DNA of 33,757 nucleotides from positions 1 through 33,757 of the forward strand of contig NZ_JIAK01000028.1 of the NCBI RefSeq assembly GCF_000620765.1, read 5' to 3'. Positions 7,241 to 14,927 of the stretch are shown here, one piece after another; the first letter of the stretch is position 1, and each line of letters begins with the position of its first letter. Both the position numbers and the translations under genes were made by a program. Below the pieces are notes generated by a model. That model was given only the letters and a program-made list of their open reading frames with translations, searched no databases and was not told the origin of the DNA. This stretch comes from Desulfovermiculus halophilus DSM 18834. Lineage in GTDB: Bacteria > Desulfobacterota > Desulfovibrionia > Desulfovibrionales > Desulfothermaceae.

Positions 7241-9319
7241 TTATGTCCGGGTATGGGTCAGCTCCTCGCATTCCTCATCCGGCAGGGTCATCTCCCACAG
7301 GGGGAGCTCAACTAAGAAAACAGTTCCCGGACCGCTAGTGCTGGTCTCCATACCGGCCAGGTATTCCTTGGGGGCCGGACTGAGCACATTGATCCGCCCT
7401 CCATGATCCTTAATAATGCCAAAGGTCACGGACAGCCCCAGTCCAGTGCCCTTGCCCACCGGCTTGGTGGAGAAAAAAGGATCAAAAATCTTGTCCAGGA
7501 CCTCCTGCTTGATCCCGGAGCCGGTGTCAGCCACAGTAATGGCTACCCGTCTTCTGTGGGCGCAGAGCTTGGTTGAGATCTTGATCTGCCCGTCGCTTTC
7601 AATGGCATCAAAGGCATTGTTGAACAGATTCATCCACACCTGCTTCAGCCGGTCCTTGTCGCCTTCAATCTCCGGAATATTAGGGTCAAAATCAGTTACG
7701 ATCTTTACCCTGTTCAGGCTGAAAGTGTGTTCGACCAGGGATATAACTTCCCGAATAGACTGGTGGATATCCACATCACCCTTGGTAGTTGATGATTGCC
7801 TGGAAAATCCGAGCAGATCGGAGACAATACTGCTGCAGATCTTGGTTTGCTTTTCAACAATACGCAGATCCTCGGCCATCTGGGAATCACTGTCCACATC
7901 GTCCAGAAGCATCTGCACATAGCCGAGAATGATCCCCAGCGGTGTATTGATTTCATGAGCCACGCCCCCGGCCAGACGGCCAAGGTCTTCCATTTTCTGG
8001 GAATGGATGAGTCGTTCCTGGTACTGCTTGATAACTGTGATGTCCCTGGCAGCCAGGAGGAGACCAGAGATGACTCCCTGATCGTAGACCGGGACCTTGA
8101 CGATGTGAAACCAGGTGGAAGTATGCCCCTGCCGGACACTGATTTCTTTGGACAGGGACTGGCCCGTTTGCAGGATCTGCATATCCTCGTGGTAGTTCTG
8201 GTCAGCTTGATACTCACTGAAAATATCGCTGTCTGTTTTGCCGATGATATCGGATTCACTGAGCTGGAAGTAGGAACAAAAGGCTTTGTTGGCCACCCGA
8301 TAGGTCAGATTCCGGTCCTGAAAGGCGATCATGTCCGGGGTGACGTCCAAAACAGTCTGCAGCAGTTCTTTCTGCCGGGACAGCTCATTCTCAGTGGCCG
8401 AGAGTTCCTGGATGCGCTCGTTCAAGGTCATGGCCATATAGTCAAAGGCCTCGGCCAGCTCCTGGATTTCATCGCCCACATTGTGCCTGTATACCGGGCA
8501 ATCGCGGCAGGATTCCATATTTCTGGGCGCATGGTCGGGATGATAGATGGGGCATAAGGTGCCACTCACATACCAGCAGCGGCGCCTGGTGTCGCCATAG
8601 GCCGGACAGTCCGTGGCCCGACATCCTGTTATTTCCCAGCAGTTTTTAATCAGCTCAGGGGCTGAATGGACCTCCAGATTGCCTTTGATCATTTCAGTTG
8701 CGCATTCGGTCAGGGACTTGATCCGGGAGGTGAATCTATTGGAAAACCAGGAGGCGACTCCCAGGGCCAGGATAGTTATGGTCCCGGTCAGGCCGAAGAT
8801 GGTCAGGCTGAGCCGGTTGATCATCTCTTCCAGGCGCTGGCGGTGCAGCCCGAGTCGAACCATACCCAGCTGGTTGTTGCTGATGACAATGGGCTGGGCG
8901 ATGTCGTACAAGGTGCCTTTTTCGGTGCTCACCAGACGCACACTTTCCTGGCCCGTGTCCTGGGGATGGACATGGAGGAGATCCTCCGGGAAACCCTGAT
9001 CAAAGGAATGGACCAAAACCTGGTCAGTATTGTCCAGGATAAAGGAGTACATGACGTCTGAATTGCCGGTATGGACCTCGTCGACCAGGCCTTTAAGGCG
9101 CAGGAAATCCCGGGCCAGGAGCGGCTCTTCTGATCTGTAGGCCAGGTTGGAGGCCAGGGCCAGAGCCCGCTCTTTGTTTTCCTGGATCAGGCCGGTGGAG
9201 GCGATATGGGTGGTGATCAGGCCCAGTACAAGCCCCAGGCTGAGGATGACTGTGAACAGTCCCAGATTGAGTTTGGTCTTGAACTTCAGGCGGGAGAAAA
9301 CAGAGCGGTGTCTACTCAC
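7241..9319 (-). CDS. membrane sensor histidine kinase with a cysteine cluster inserted in HAMP, plus PAS
   Basis: The product has 692 aa. Order: TM1 (about 20-40), a periplasmic Cache-like sensor (about 43-165), TM2 (about 172-192), first HAMP helix (about 199-217), a cysteine-rich insert with Cys227, 233, 238, 248, 256, 271 and 274 (pattern C-x5-C-x4-C-P-A ... CW ... C-x2-C, resembling the 'two-CW' motif), second HAMP helix (about 282-300), PAS (about 318-430), HisKA with His455 (GGVAHEINTP) and an HATPase with GKGTGLGLSV. It starts at a GTG and overlaps the end of the PhnD-like gene by 8 bp, so the binding protein and kinase are probably made together. Transfer of phosphate to the receiver at 6718-7089 is expected. 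The insert could bind Fe-S, haem or zinc, or sense thiol redox state; sequence alone does not decide. Confidence 0.9.
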   Translation of the reverse strand: MSRHRSVFSRLKFKTKLNLGLFTVILSLGLVLGLITTHIASTGLIQENKERALALASNLAYRSEEPLLARDFLRLKGLVDEVHTGNSDVMYSFILDNTDQVLVHSFDQGFPEDLLHVHPQDTGQESVRLVSTEKGTLYDIAQPIVISNNQLGMVRLGLHRQRLEEMINRLSLTIFGLTGTITILALGVASWFSNRFTSRIKSLTECATEMIKGNLEVHSAPELIKNCWEITGCRATDCPAYGDTRRRCWYVSGTLCPIYHPDHAPRNMESCRDCPVYRHNVGDEIQELAEAFDYMAMTLNERIQELSATENELSRQKELLQTVLDVTPDMIAFQDRNLTYRVANKAFCSYFQLSESDIIGKTDSDIFSEYQADQNYHEDMQILQTGQSLSKEISVRQGHTSTWFHIVKVPVYDQGVISGLLLAARDITVIKQYQERLIHSQKMEDLGRLAGGVAHEINTPLGIILGYVQMLLDDVDSDSQMAEDLRIVEKQTKICSSIVSDLLGFSRQSSTTKGDVDIHQSIREVISLVEHTFSLNRVKIVTDFDPNIPEIEGDKDRLKQVWMNLFNNAFDAIESDGQIKISTKLCAHRRRVAITVADTGSGIKQEVLDKIFDPFFSTKPVGKGTGLGLSVTFGIIKDHGGRINVLSPAPKEYLAGMETSTSGPGTVFLVELPLWEMTLPDEECEELTHTRT

Positions 9320-10259
9320 GCCACTTCACCCCGGTCTGGCTGGCAAGTTCCCGGATAGGATCGAACTCCTGGTCCTGGGCCGGGATGATACGCTGGATAT
9401 GGGCCTGGGCCAGAATTTCTTCTTCCTCATGGGTGTCCCGGTCCAGAGCGCAAAGGGCCTGGGTGATTCGATTTACCGTCCCGGCATCCAGACCCGGTCG
9501 AACAGCATAGACCCAGCCCGGGTAGCGCTTGGTGGTGGCCAGGATACGAATGGCTGAGAGATCTACCCGATCCTGCATGAGATCCAGGGTCCCTTCCCGG
9601 ATGGACCCGATATCGTATTCGCCCAGGTACACAGCCTGGACCACTTTTTCCTGCTTGCCCCCTGGTCCGGGAGAGAACTCAATGCGTTGGAAATCGTCCC
9701 GGTCCAGACCGTGTTTCTGAAAATAGGCCAGGGCGAAGAGATAACCACCGGCCGAGGTAGGGGAGACGGCCATCCAGCGTTTTCCGCGGCAATCCTGGAT
9801 GTTTTGAATGGCCTTGTTGTCCTCCCGGCAGATGATCTGTCCCCGAAAGGTGGATTTGCCGTCTTGCTCAACTGTCCGGGCAATGGCCTGGGCTTGAAAC
9901 CGGTCCGCGATCTGAATATAGACCAAGGGATTGGAAAAAGAGATGTCGATCTTGCCCTCGCCCACCATCTGCACGTGCTGGGCAAAGGAGTCCGGAAATA
10001 CCTGGCGGATGGGCAGTTCGGTTTGTGCGCTCAGGTATTGAACGATTCGATGGTGACGGGCAAAGGACACCCGGTGCGAATACTGGGGAAGATAGGCATA
10101 GGTCAAAGAATCGAGGTCTCTTTGGGCCTTGATCTGGATGCGCTTGCTCAGATCGACCTTGATATGCGGCTCGCCCTGATCGCAGGCTGCAATGAGGAGC
10201 AAGAAACCCAAACCAAACACAAGGACGGCCGGGAGCCGGAATACATGAACTGAAAACAT
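9312..10259 (-). CDS. PhnD-like periplasmic binding lipoprotein (sensor partner)
   Basis: The product (315 aa) is a lipoprotein: a hydrophobic signal ends in the lipobox LIAAC with Cys26. The mature part is a PhnD/phosphate-phosphite-phosphonate type II binding fold, with motifs such as KIDISFSNPLVYIQIA, STFRGQIICRED, GKRWMAVSPTSAGGYLFA and a YPGWVYAV segment. The ATG at 10259 is preferred to a TTG at 10295 because it gives a clean lipoprotein signal. There is no ABC permease or ATPase gene beside it; it is coupled to a histidine kinase instead. So it likely presents a small anion or other ligand to the kinase's periplasmic domain rather than feeding a transporter. A name based on phosphonate would be misleading here. 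It is paralogous to each half of the 20425-22047 product, most closely the second half. Confidence 0.85.
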   Translation of the reverse strand: MFSVHVFRLPAVLVFGLGFLLLIAACDQGEPHIKVDLSKRIQIKAQRDLDSLTYAYLPQYSHRVSFARHHRIVQYLSAQTELPIRQVFPDSFAQHVQMVGEGKIDISFSNPLVYIQIADRFQAQAIARTVEQDGKSTFRGQIICREDNKAIQNIQDCRGKRWMAVSPTSAGGYLFALAYFQKHGLDRDDFQRIEFSPGPGGKQEKVVQAVYLGEYDIGSIREGTLDLMQDRVDLSAIRILATTKRYPGWVYAVRPGLDAGTVNRITQALCALDRDTHEEEEILAQAHIQRIIPAQDQEFDPIRELASQTGVKWRE

Positions 10260-10309
10260 AATTCCCAAGATAAGCGCTTCCGGCCTTGGAGTCAAAAAGC
10301 AGTATGTCT

Positions 10310-10771
10310 TTAATCCCAGGTCAAAATTTCTGAGTCGTAAATTTCTTCTATCTTCCGCTTATGTTTGAGTTCTTCGTCTGCCAGCAGGGCAAACACGTTT
10401 GCGGTCTTTTCCTTGGTACATTTGTCTTTCCAGGCTTGATAGAAGTTATGAGCTTTTTCCTCTTTTTTCATAGCCATTGCCAAGGCTTCTTGATAGCTGA
10501 TCTCCGGAGTGAACTGAACGTCGACCAGAAAATCGCTCAATTTGAGATCTTCCGGGGGATGTGATTCAAAGGTTTCCAAAGTTGCTGGATCCAAATCGGT
10601 CAACAACTTTTTATGGCGAGCTTCTTCCCTGGCCATGTCCTGGAAAAATTGTTTGATGCCCGGTTGCTGGGCTTTTTCGGCACACTGGGCATAGAATTGT
10701 TTGGCCTTTTCTTCCCTGTCTATGGCAAAAGCGACAACGTCCTGCATAGAGTGACAAAAATTCTGGCTCAT
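10310..10771 (-). CDS. ferritin-like diiron protein (rubrerythrin-type, no rubredoxin domain)
   Basis: The product (153 aa) has two helix pairs carrying the expected carboxylate/histidine ligands: DREEKAKQFY and REEARHKK in the first half, KKEEKAHNFY and DEELKHKRKI in the second. This is the four-helix rubrerythrin/ferritin-like fold, usually tied to peroxide detoxification or iron handling in anaerobes. The CxxC pairs of a rubredoxin tail are absent, so electrons must come from another protein. It starts at ATG 10771 after AAGGAGGAACA, 13 bp downstream of the ferredoxin-like gene, and so probably belongs to the same operon. Confidence 0.85.
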   Translation of the reverse strand: MSQNFCHSMQDVVAFAIDREEKAKQFYAQCAEKAQQPGIKQFFQDMAREEARHKKLLTDLDPATLETFESHPPEDLKLSDFLVDVQFTPEISYQEALAMAMKKEEKAHNFYQAWKDKCTKEKTANVFALLADEELKHKRKIEEIYDSEILTWD

Positions 10772-10784
10772 TGTTCCTCCTTAT

Positions 10785-11546
10785 CTAGAAACGCTTCATC
10801 TGGGTTGCACTCTTTATCCGGTCTGAGAGGAGTTTGGCACAGGTGGGACAGTAGCGATGATGTTCCTTGGTCTCCGGGTGTCCAGCTGTATGGGTCTGGA
10901 CATGATTGAGGAACTTGCCGGTAGCAAAATACTGTCCGCAGGCTTCACAGCGCATGAGCGGATGCTGGCCGATGATCTGATCCCGGATAGAGATGGTGCG
11001 CACCCCGGCATTGTCTTCTACCTTAATCGCTCCGGTTGGGCAGAGATTGGCACAGGTCCCGCATCCAATACACTCGTGTTCCGGATGCGGAAAAACATAT
11101 TCCTCCCCATCCCTTTTTTCCAAAGTCAGGGCATCGGCCTGAACTATTTCCCGGCAGGCCCGGACACACAGGCGGCAGCGAATGCACTCATCCGGGGCCG
11201 GCCCGAGGTCAATCCCGAATTTCTGGGCCAGGTTGCGCAGGACTGCTGATTCCGGGGCATAGCTCAGCAGGCGGTTGAAGGCCTTGATCCGTGCCTGCTG
11301 CACCAGTTCGGTTTCGGTCTGGATATCCATACCATCTCGAACCTTGGTCAGGCAGGACATGCGGATGACCTCATTGCCCTGCCTGTTTGTGGTTTGAACA
11401 GCGCACAGCTTGCAGGCTCCGGCCGGAGTCAAAGCCGGGTGATGACAGATGGCCGGAATGGGAATGGAGTTTCTCCTGGCCACATCCAGGACTTTCTGGC
11501 CTTCCCGGGCCTCATATGATTGGCCGTTGATGACTATAATGGGCAT
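10785..11546 (-). CDS. HoxU/NuoG-like ferredoxin subunit: [2Fe-2S] plus two [4Fe-4S]
   Basis: The product (253 aa) opens with a plant-type [2Fe-2S] domain (CHHPALTPAGACKLC and a later cysteine in MSCLTK). Two [4Fe-4S] motifs follow: CIRCRLCVRAC and CIGCGTCANLCPTGA, as in the N-terminus of NuoG, HoxU and NAD-linked formate dehydrogenase subunits. The last 55 residues add a zinc-ribbon-like tail (CEACGQ ... HHRYCPTCAKLL). There is no signal peptide, so it is cytoplasmic. It lies 110 bp downstream of the small 72-aa gene and probably relays electrons between the GltD-like flavoprotein and the molybdoenzyme. Confidence 0.88.
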   Translation of the reverse strand: MPIIVINGQSYEAREGQKVLDVARRNSIPIPAICHHPALTPAGACKLCAVQTTNRQGNEVIRMSCLTKVRDGMDIQTETELVQQARIKAFNRLLSYAPESAVLRNLAQKFGIDLGPAPDECIRCRLCVRACREIVQADALTLEKRDGEEYVFPHPEHECIGCGTCANLCPTGAIKVEDNAGVRTISIRDQIIGQHPLMRCEACGQYFATGKFLNHVQTHTAGHPETKEHHRYCPTCAKLLSDRIKSATQMKRF

Positions 11547-11656
11547 TGGCAGTCCTCTTCCGAGTTGTCCAGTTACACAGCGTTTTAATTATTTGTTCCA
11601 AAGCATGGAACCAGCGCTCTTCGGCATTGCCTGACAAGAAGGCTTTTGGGCCCGGT

Positions 11657-11875
11657 TTATCTGTCTTCCTTCAATACACGCAGACAGTCTTGCGGGAAGC
11701 GGTAGGTGCCTTTCTCATCAAGGCTGACTTCAACCAAGGCATCGGGGTCGTTTTTGCTGGCATCTGGATCAGTTACAATACCGTGCTGACCGATAAGGGC
11801 ATCCATGAATGGTTCCCAGTTTTCATCTTCAGAACGGCGGTACACTTCAACACGTTGTCCCTGACCTAAAGTCAT
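11657..11875 (-). CDS. small acidic protein of unknown function in the redox operon
   Basis: The product (72 aa) has a strong ribosome site (AGGAGG, 8-nt spacing) and lies between two iron-sulfur genes in the same direction, which supports it being real. It has no cysteine cluster: the single Cys is near the C-terminus in PQDCLRVL. The pattern GQRVEVYRR ... GIVTDP ... VEVSLDEKGTYRFP reads like a small beta-barrel of SH3/KOW type, which is a guess from residue pattern only. I do not recognise the family. It could be an assembly factor or a small structural subunit of the neighbouring complex. Confidence 0.7.
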   Translation of the reverse strand: MTLGQGQRVEVYRRSEDENWEPFMDALIGQHGIVTDPDASKNDPDALVEVSLDEKGTYRFPQDCLRVLKEDR

Positions 11876-11908
11876 GCTCCATACCTCCTGGCTCTGTAAG
11901 TGTTCAGG

Positions 11909-14071
11909 TTATACATCCGGGGGCCTGATCTCTGCATGATTCCGGGCGCTTTCTTTCCGGGCACACTGGAGGCAAAGCCTTTGTCCTTTCAAGGCCGGGC
12001 TGATACCCTGTAAGCGCTGAGAGATAAAGTCATGATATCTGGCCGGACCCAAAACAGTGCCGCAGGACTCGCAATATTCCAGTTTCATGCGGTTCAGCAC
12101 AGTCCCACAGAGCATGAGCACACGTTCACCATCCTTGTCCCGCATCTGCATGGCTCCGGTTGGGCAGTTGGTCGCACAGGCCCCGCACAAGATGCATCGC
12201 TCAGCAGTTATTTTCAGATCCGTAGGGCCAGGATGGTCAAAGTCGAGATAGCCCAGATGCAGGGCATCTACACCCATCTGGTCCCGGCAGATGTCCACAC
12301 ATTTCCCACAGCGTATGCAAATATCACAACGAAGGCAACGTTTGGCTTCCTGTTGGGCTTTATCTTCAGGCAGACCGAGGTGTACCTGCTGAAAAGTGAT
12401 ACGTCGGCGGTCATTCTTGAGCGTCTCTATTTCCGGCCGCTTCAGGTCCGCCTTGAGACTGGCCCTGGTCTGCAAAGGAGCAAGCCGTCGTCTGCGAACC
12501 GGAACCGGAGGCAGGGTTGGTTGGGGAATATCCTCAATATAGCGATGTACGGCCCAGGCTGCCTTTTTTCCTGCTCCGATGGCTTCCACCACAGTAGCCG
12601 GCCCGGTGACTACATCGCCTACAGCAAAGACCCCTGGTTCAGGGGTGGCCATGGTGGCCGTGTTCACGGCCATGTTGTTTCGCCGGGTCCACTTCAGATT
12701 CTCCCATTCTTGCAGCCCAGAGGGGTCAATGCTCTGGCCGATGGCCGGGATGACAGCATCGACTTCCAGGTCATGCTCGCTGCCCTCCACAGGTACCGGC
12801 CGCTGGCGGCCGCTGCTGTCAGGTTCGCTCAACCTGGCCCGCAGGCAACGAATGGCTGTGACCCGGCCGTTCGCGCCTACCACTTCAGTGGGGATGGTCA
12901 AGAAGGAAAACTGCACTCCCTCTTCTTCGGCCTCCACAACTTCCTGTTCGTGGGCCGGCATTTCAGAGTGGGTGCGGCGATAAAGGATGCTGACTTCCTC
13001 GCATCCCAGACGGACACAGGTTCTGGCCGCATCGATAGCAACATTGCCTCCGCCAATGACCGCCACCCGTCTGCCGGGCTTGCGTCTGTCACCTACACTG
13101 ACCCGACGCAGGAATTGAACCGCAGGAAAGACTTGCGCAAAATCATCTTCGCCCGGGATCATCAATTTGAAAGAATCGTGGGCCCCGATGGCCACTACAA
13201 AGGCTTCAAAGCCTTCGGCCTTGAGATCATCCAAACTGGTGTCCCGGCCAAGCTTGGTGTTCAGGCGGAGCTCAACACCGAGTTCCTCGATCATCCCTAC
13301 TTCCCGGTCAATGACTTCCCGGGGGAGACGATAGCGGGGAATGCCGACCATCATCATCCCCCCGGCCATGGGCAGAGCTTCAAGCACGGTGACCCGGTAT
13401 CCCCACAAGGCCAGGAAATAGGCTGCGGTCAGGCCGCCTGGGCCTCCACCCAGAACACACACCTTGTGCCCGTTATCAGCTGATTTTTCCGGGTTGACGT
13501 ATGAGCGGTCAGACATGGCCCGTTCGGCAGCAAAGCCTTTGAGGTCCATGATGGAGATGGGTGAATCCATCCGTTTCCGCACACACATGAACTCGCAGGG
13601 GTGGGTGCAGACAAGCCCGCAGACCCAGGGGAAAGGATTGTCCTTGCGGATAACTTCAATGGCCTCATCATAACGTCCCTGCCCTATCAGAGTCACATAG
13701 CTGGGGATATCGATCCCGGCCGGACATGCCATCTGGCAGGGGGCAGGAGTCAGCTGGGGACAGTCGCTGGTAGGGCAGGTATGGGTGTCGATATGACTGG
13801 CGAAGACCTCGAAATGGTCGTTCAAGCGCTGCAAAAGCTCTTGGGCAATTTCGGTGCTGGCCTGGCTGATATTTTCGTTCTTGATCTTTTGGGCCAGCTC
13901 TTCCAGGTTTTGCAGATCTTCACGCCGACCCCGGCCCTGGGCCACGTTTTGAGCCCGGGCCAGGGCTTCCCCTACAAGTTGTCTGGCTCGGGGATGGATG
14001 ACACGATTGGTCTCCAAAGTTCCATTCAGCCAGTCAATGGTTTGGGTTACTGGGCATACATGCTCTGTCAT
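11909..14071 (-). CDS. GltD-like FAD/NAD(P)H oxidoreductase with extra iron-sulfur domains
   Basis: The product has 720 aa. After a helical N-terminal stretch (about 1-100) comes a GltD-type Fe-S region (CPTSDCPQLTPAPCQMACPAGIDIP ... CGLVCTHPCEFMCVR). Then follow an FAD Rossmann motif (VLGGGPGGLTAAYFLA), the NAD(P)H motif (VIGGGNVAIDAARTC) and the closing FAD motif GVFAVGDVVTGP. The C-terminus adds a cysteine-rich segment (CLRCDICIRCGKCVDIC) and CILCGACATNCPTGAMQ, giving two ferredoxin-type clusters, then two CxxC pairs (YCESCG, CLQCAR). This is the architecture of glutamate synthase small-subunit relatives such as NfnB and SudA, recruited as NAD(P)H-side modules. With the adjacent molybdoenzyme it likely forms the pyridine-nucleotide input of a cytoplasmic complex. 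Electron bifurcation is possible but unproven. Confidence 0.87.
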   Translation of the reverse strand: MTEHVCPVTQTIDWLNGTLETNRVIHPRARQLVGEALARAQNVAQGRGRREDLQNLEELAQKIKNENISQASTEIAQELLQRLNDHFEVFASHIDTHTCPTSDCPQLTPAPCQMACPAGIDIPSYVTLIGQGRYDEAIEVIRKDNPFPWVCGLVCTHPCEFMCVRKRMDSPISIMDLKGFAAERAMSDRSYVNPEKSADNGHKVCVLGGGPGGLTAAYFLALWGYRVTVLEALPMAGGMMMVGIPRYRLPREVIDREVGMIEELGVELRLNTKLGRDTSLDDLKAEGFEAFVVAIGAHDSFKLMIPGEDDFAQVFPAVQFLRRVSVGDRRKPGRRVAVIGGGNVAIDAARTCVRLGCEEVSILYRRTHSEMPAHEQEVVEAEEEGVQFSFLTIPTEVVGANGRVTAIRCLRARLSEPDSSGRQRPVPVEGSEHDLEVDAVIPAIGQSIDPSGLQEWENLKWTRRNNMAVNTATMATPEPGVFAVGDVVTGPATVVEAIGAGKKAAWAVHRYIEDIPQPTLPPVPVRRRRLAPLQTRASLKADLKRPEIETLKNDRRRITFQQVHLGLPEDKAQQEAKRCLRCDICIRCGKCVDICRDQMGVDALHLGYLDFDHPGPTDLKITAERCILCGACATNCPTGAMQMRDKDGERVLMLCGTVLNRMKLEYCESCGTVLGPARYHDFISQRLQGISPALKGQRLCLQCARKESARNHAEIRPPDV

Positions 14072-14109
14072 GATTCACACTGCCTTTGGCTCATGTAAAG
14101 TATTCGATC

Positions 14110-14242
14110 AGGGGGCTTTTCCAGCCAGGCGTTGCGGGCCTAATCTCGGTTGTTTGATTCTTTTTCTTATCAGTTCCAATACGAATTCATCATCAATTGT
14201 AAGATGAAGGGCTGGTCACCGCCTGGCCGGAAAAGGCCCCCT
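14110..14242. repeat. imperfect 22/23-bp inverted repeat spanning an intergenic gap
   Basis: AGGGGGCTTTTCCAGCCAGGCG at 14110-14131 pairs with 14220-14242, with one bulged base and one mismatch, around about 88 bp. It fills most of the gap between the GltD-like gene and the ferredoxin subunit gene, in an otherwise tight operon. It has no transposase and no evident target duplication. It may be a MITE remnant or an mRNA-processing structure. Confidence 0.55.
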
Positions 14243-14331
14243 GAACTTTGGATGGGGGCGCTGAATGCTTGCCATTACCATGTTTATCTGTGTTCACTGA
14301 ACACTTTTCTTCCTTCCTACTGCGGCCCTGC

Positions 14332-14832
14332 CTACTCCTGAGCCTGGGCCTTGGCGTGCCGGATGCGCCTGATCTCCGGAATTTCTTCCGGAGTGCCAAA
14401 GTGGATGCAATGGGTTGAACAGACCGTTGCACAGGCCGGTTTGAGCCCCTGATCCACACGATCGTAACACAGATCGCATTTGTCGACCTTGCCCAGTTCC
14501 GGGTTCCATTGCGGGGCACCCCAGGGGCAGGCGGACATGCAGGTCTTGCATCCCACGCACAAACTGTGGTCCACAAACACGATGCCGTCCTCAGGCCGTT
14601 TTTGCATGGCCCCTGTGGGGCATGCGGCCACACACCAGGGGTTTTCGCAATGAAAACAGGGCATGAAAGTAAAAGCAGCCTTGGGCAGTGTGCCCACCCA
14701 TTTCGGTCCAACTGTGATCACTGAGCAGGGTTTGGGGCCTTGATGCAGCCCTTGCCTGGTTTTGCAGGCAACCTCACATGCCTTGCAGCCGATACATCTT
14801 TTTTGATCCTGGAACAGGTAGTATTTACTCAT
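14332..14832 (-). CDS. four-cluster [4Fe-4S] electron-transfer subunit (PsrB/PhsB/DmsB type)
   Basis: The product (166 aa) carries four ferredoxin-type cysteine groups: CIGCKACEVACK, CFHCENPWCVAACPTGAM, CVGCKTCMSACPWGAP and CDLCYDRVDQGLKPACATVC. This is the standard electron-wire subunit of DMSO-reductase-family enzymes. It has no signal peptide and there is no PsrC/PhsC-type membrane anchor gene nearby, so electrons probably arrive from soluble partners. It starts at ATG 14832 after TGGAGAAC. The molybdenum subunit gene lies 95 bp upstream. Confidence 0.92.
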   Translation of the reverse strand: MSKYYLFQDQKRCIGCKACEVACKTRQGLHQGPKPCSVITVGPKWVGTLPKAAFTFMPCFHCENPWCVAACPTGAMQKRPEDGIVFVDHSLCVGCKTCMSACPWGAPQWNPELGKVDKCDLCYDRVDQGLKPACATVCSTHCIHFGTPEEIPEIRRIRHAKAQAQE

Positions 14833-14927
14833 GGTCGTTCTCCAGTACAGAGATTTTCCGGTAGTATAAAATGAATTTTCAAGGACGTATGGATTCTTGC
14901 TATAAATTACGGAATACGGATAAGGGG

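Noticed and set aside
9312-10259. Phosphonate ABC-transporter binding protein role for the PhnD-like lipoprotein
   Set aside because: No permease, ATPase or C-P lyase genes are adjacent; the gene is coupled to a histidine kinase, so a sensor role fits better.
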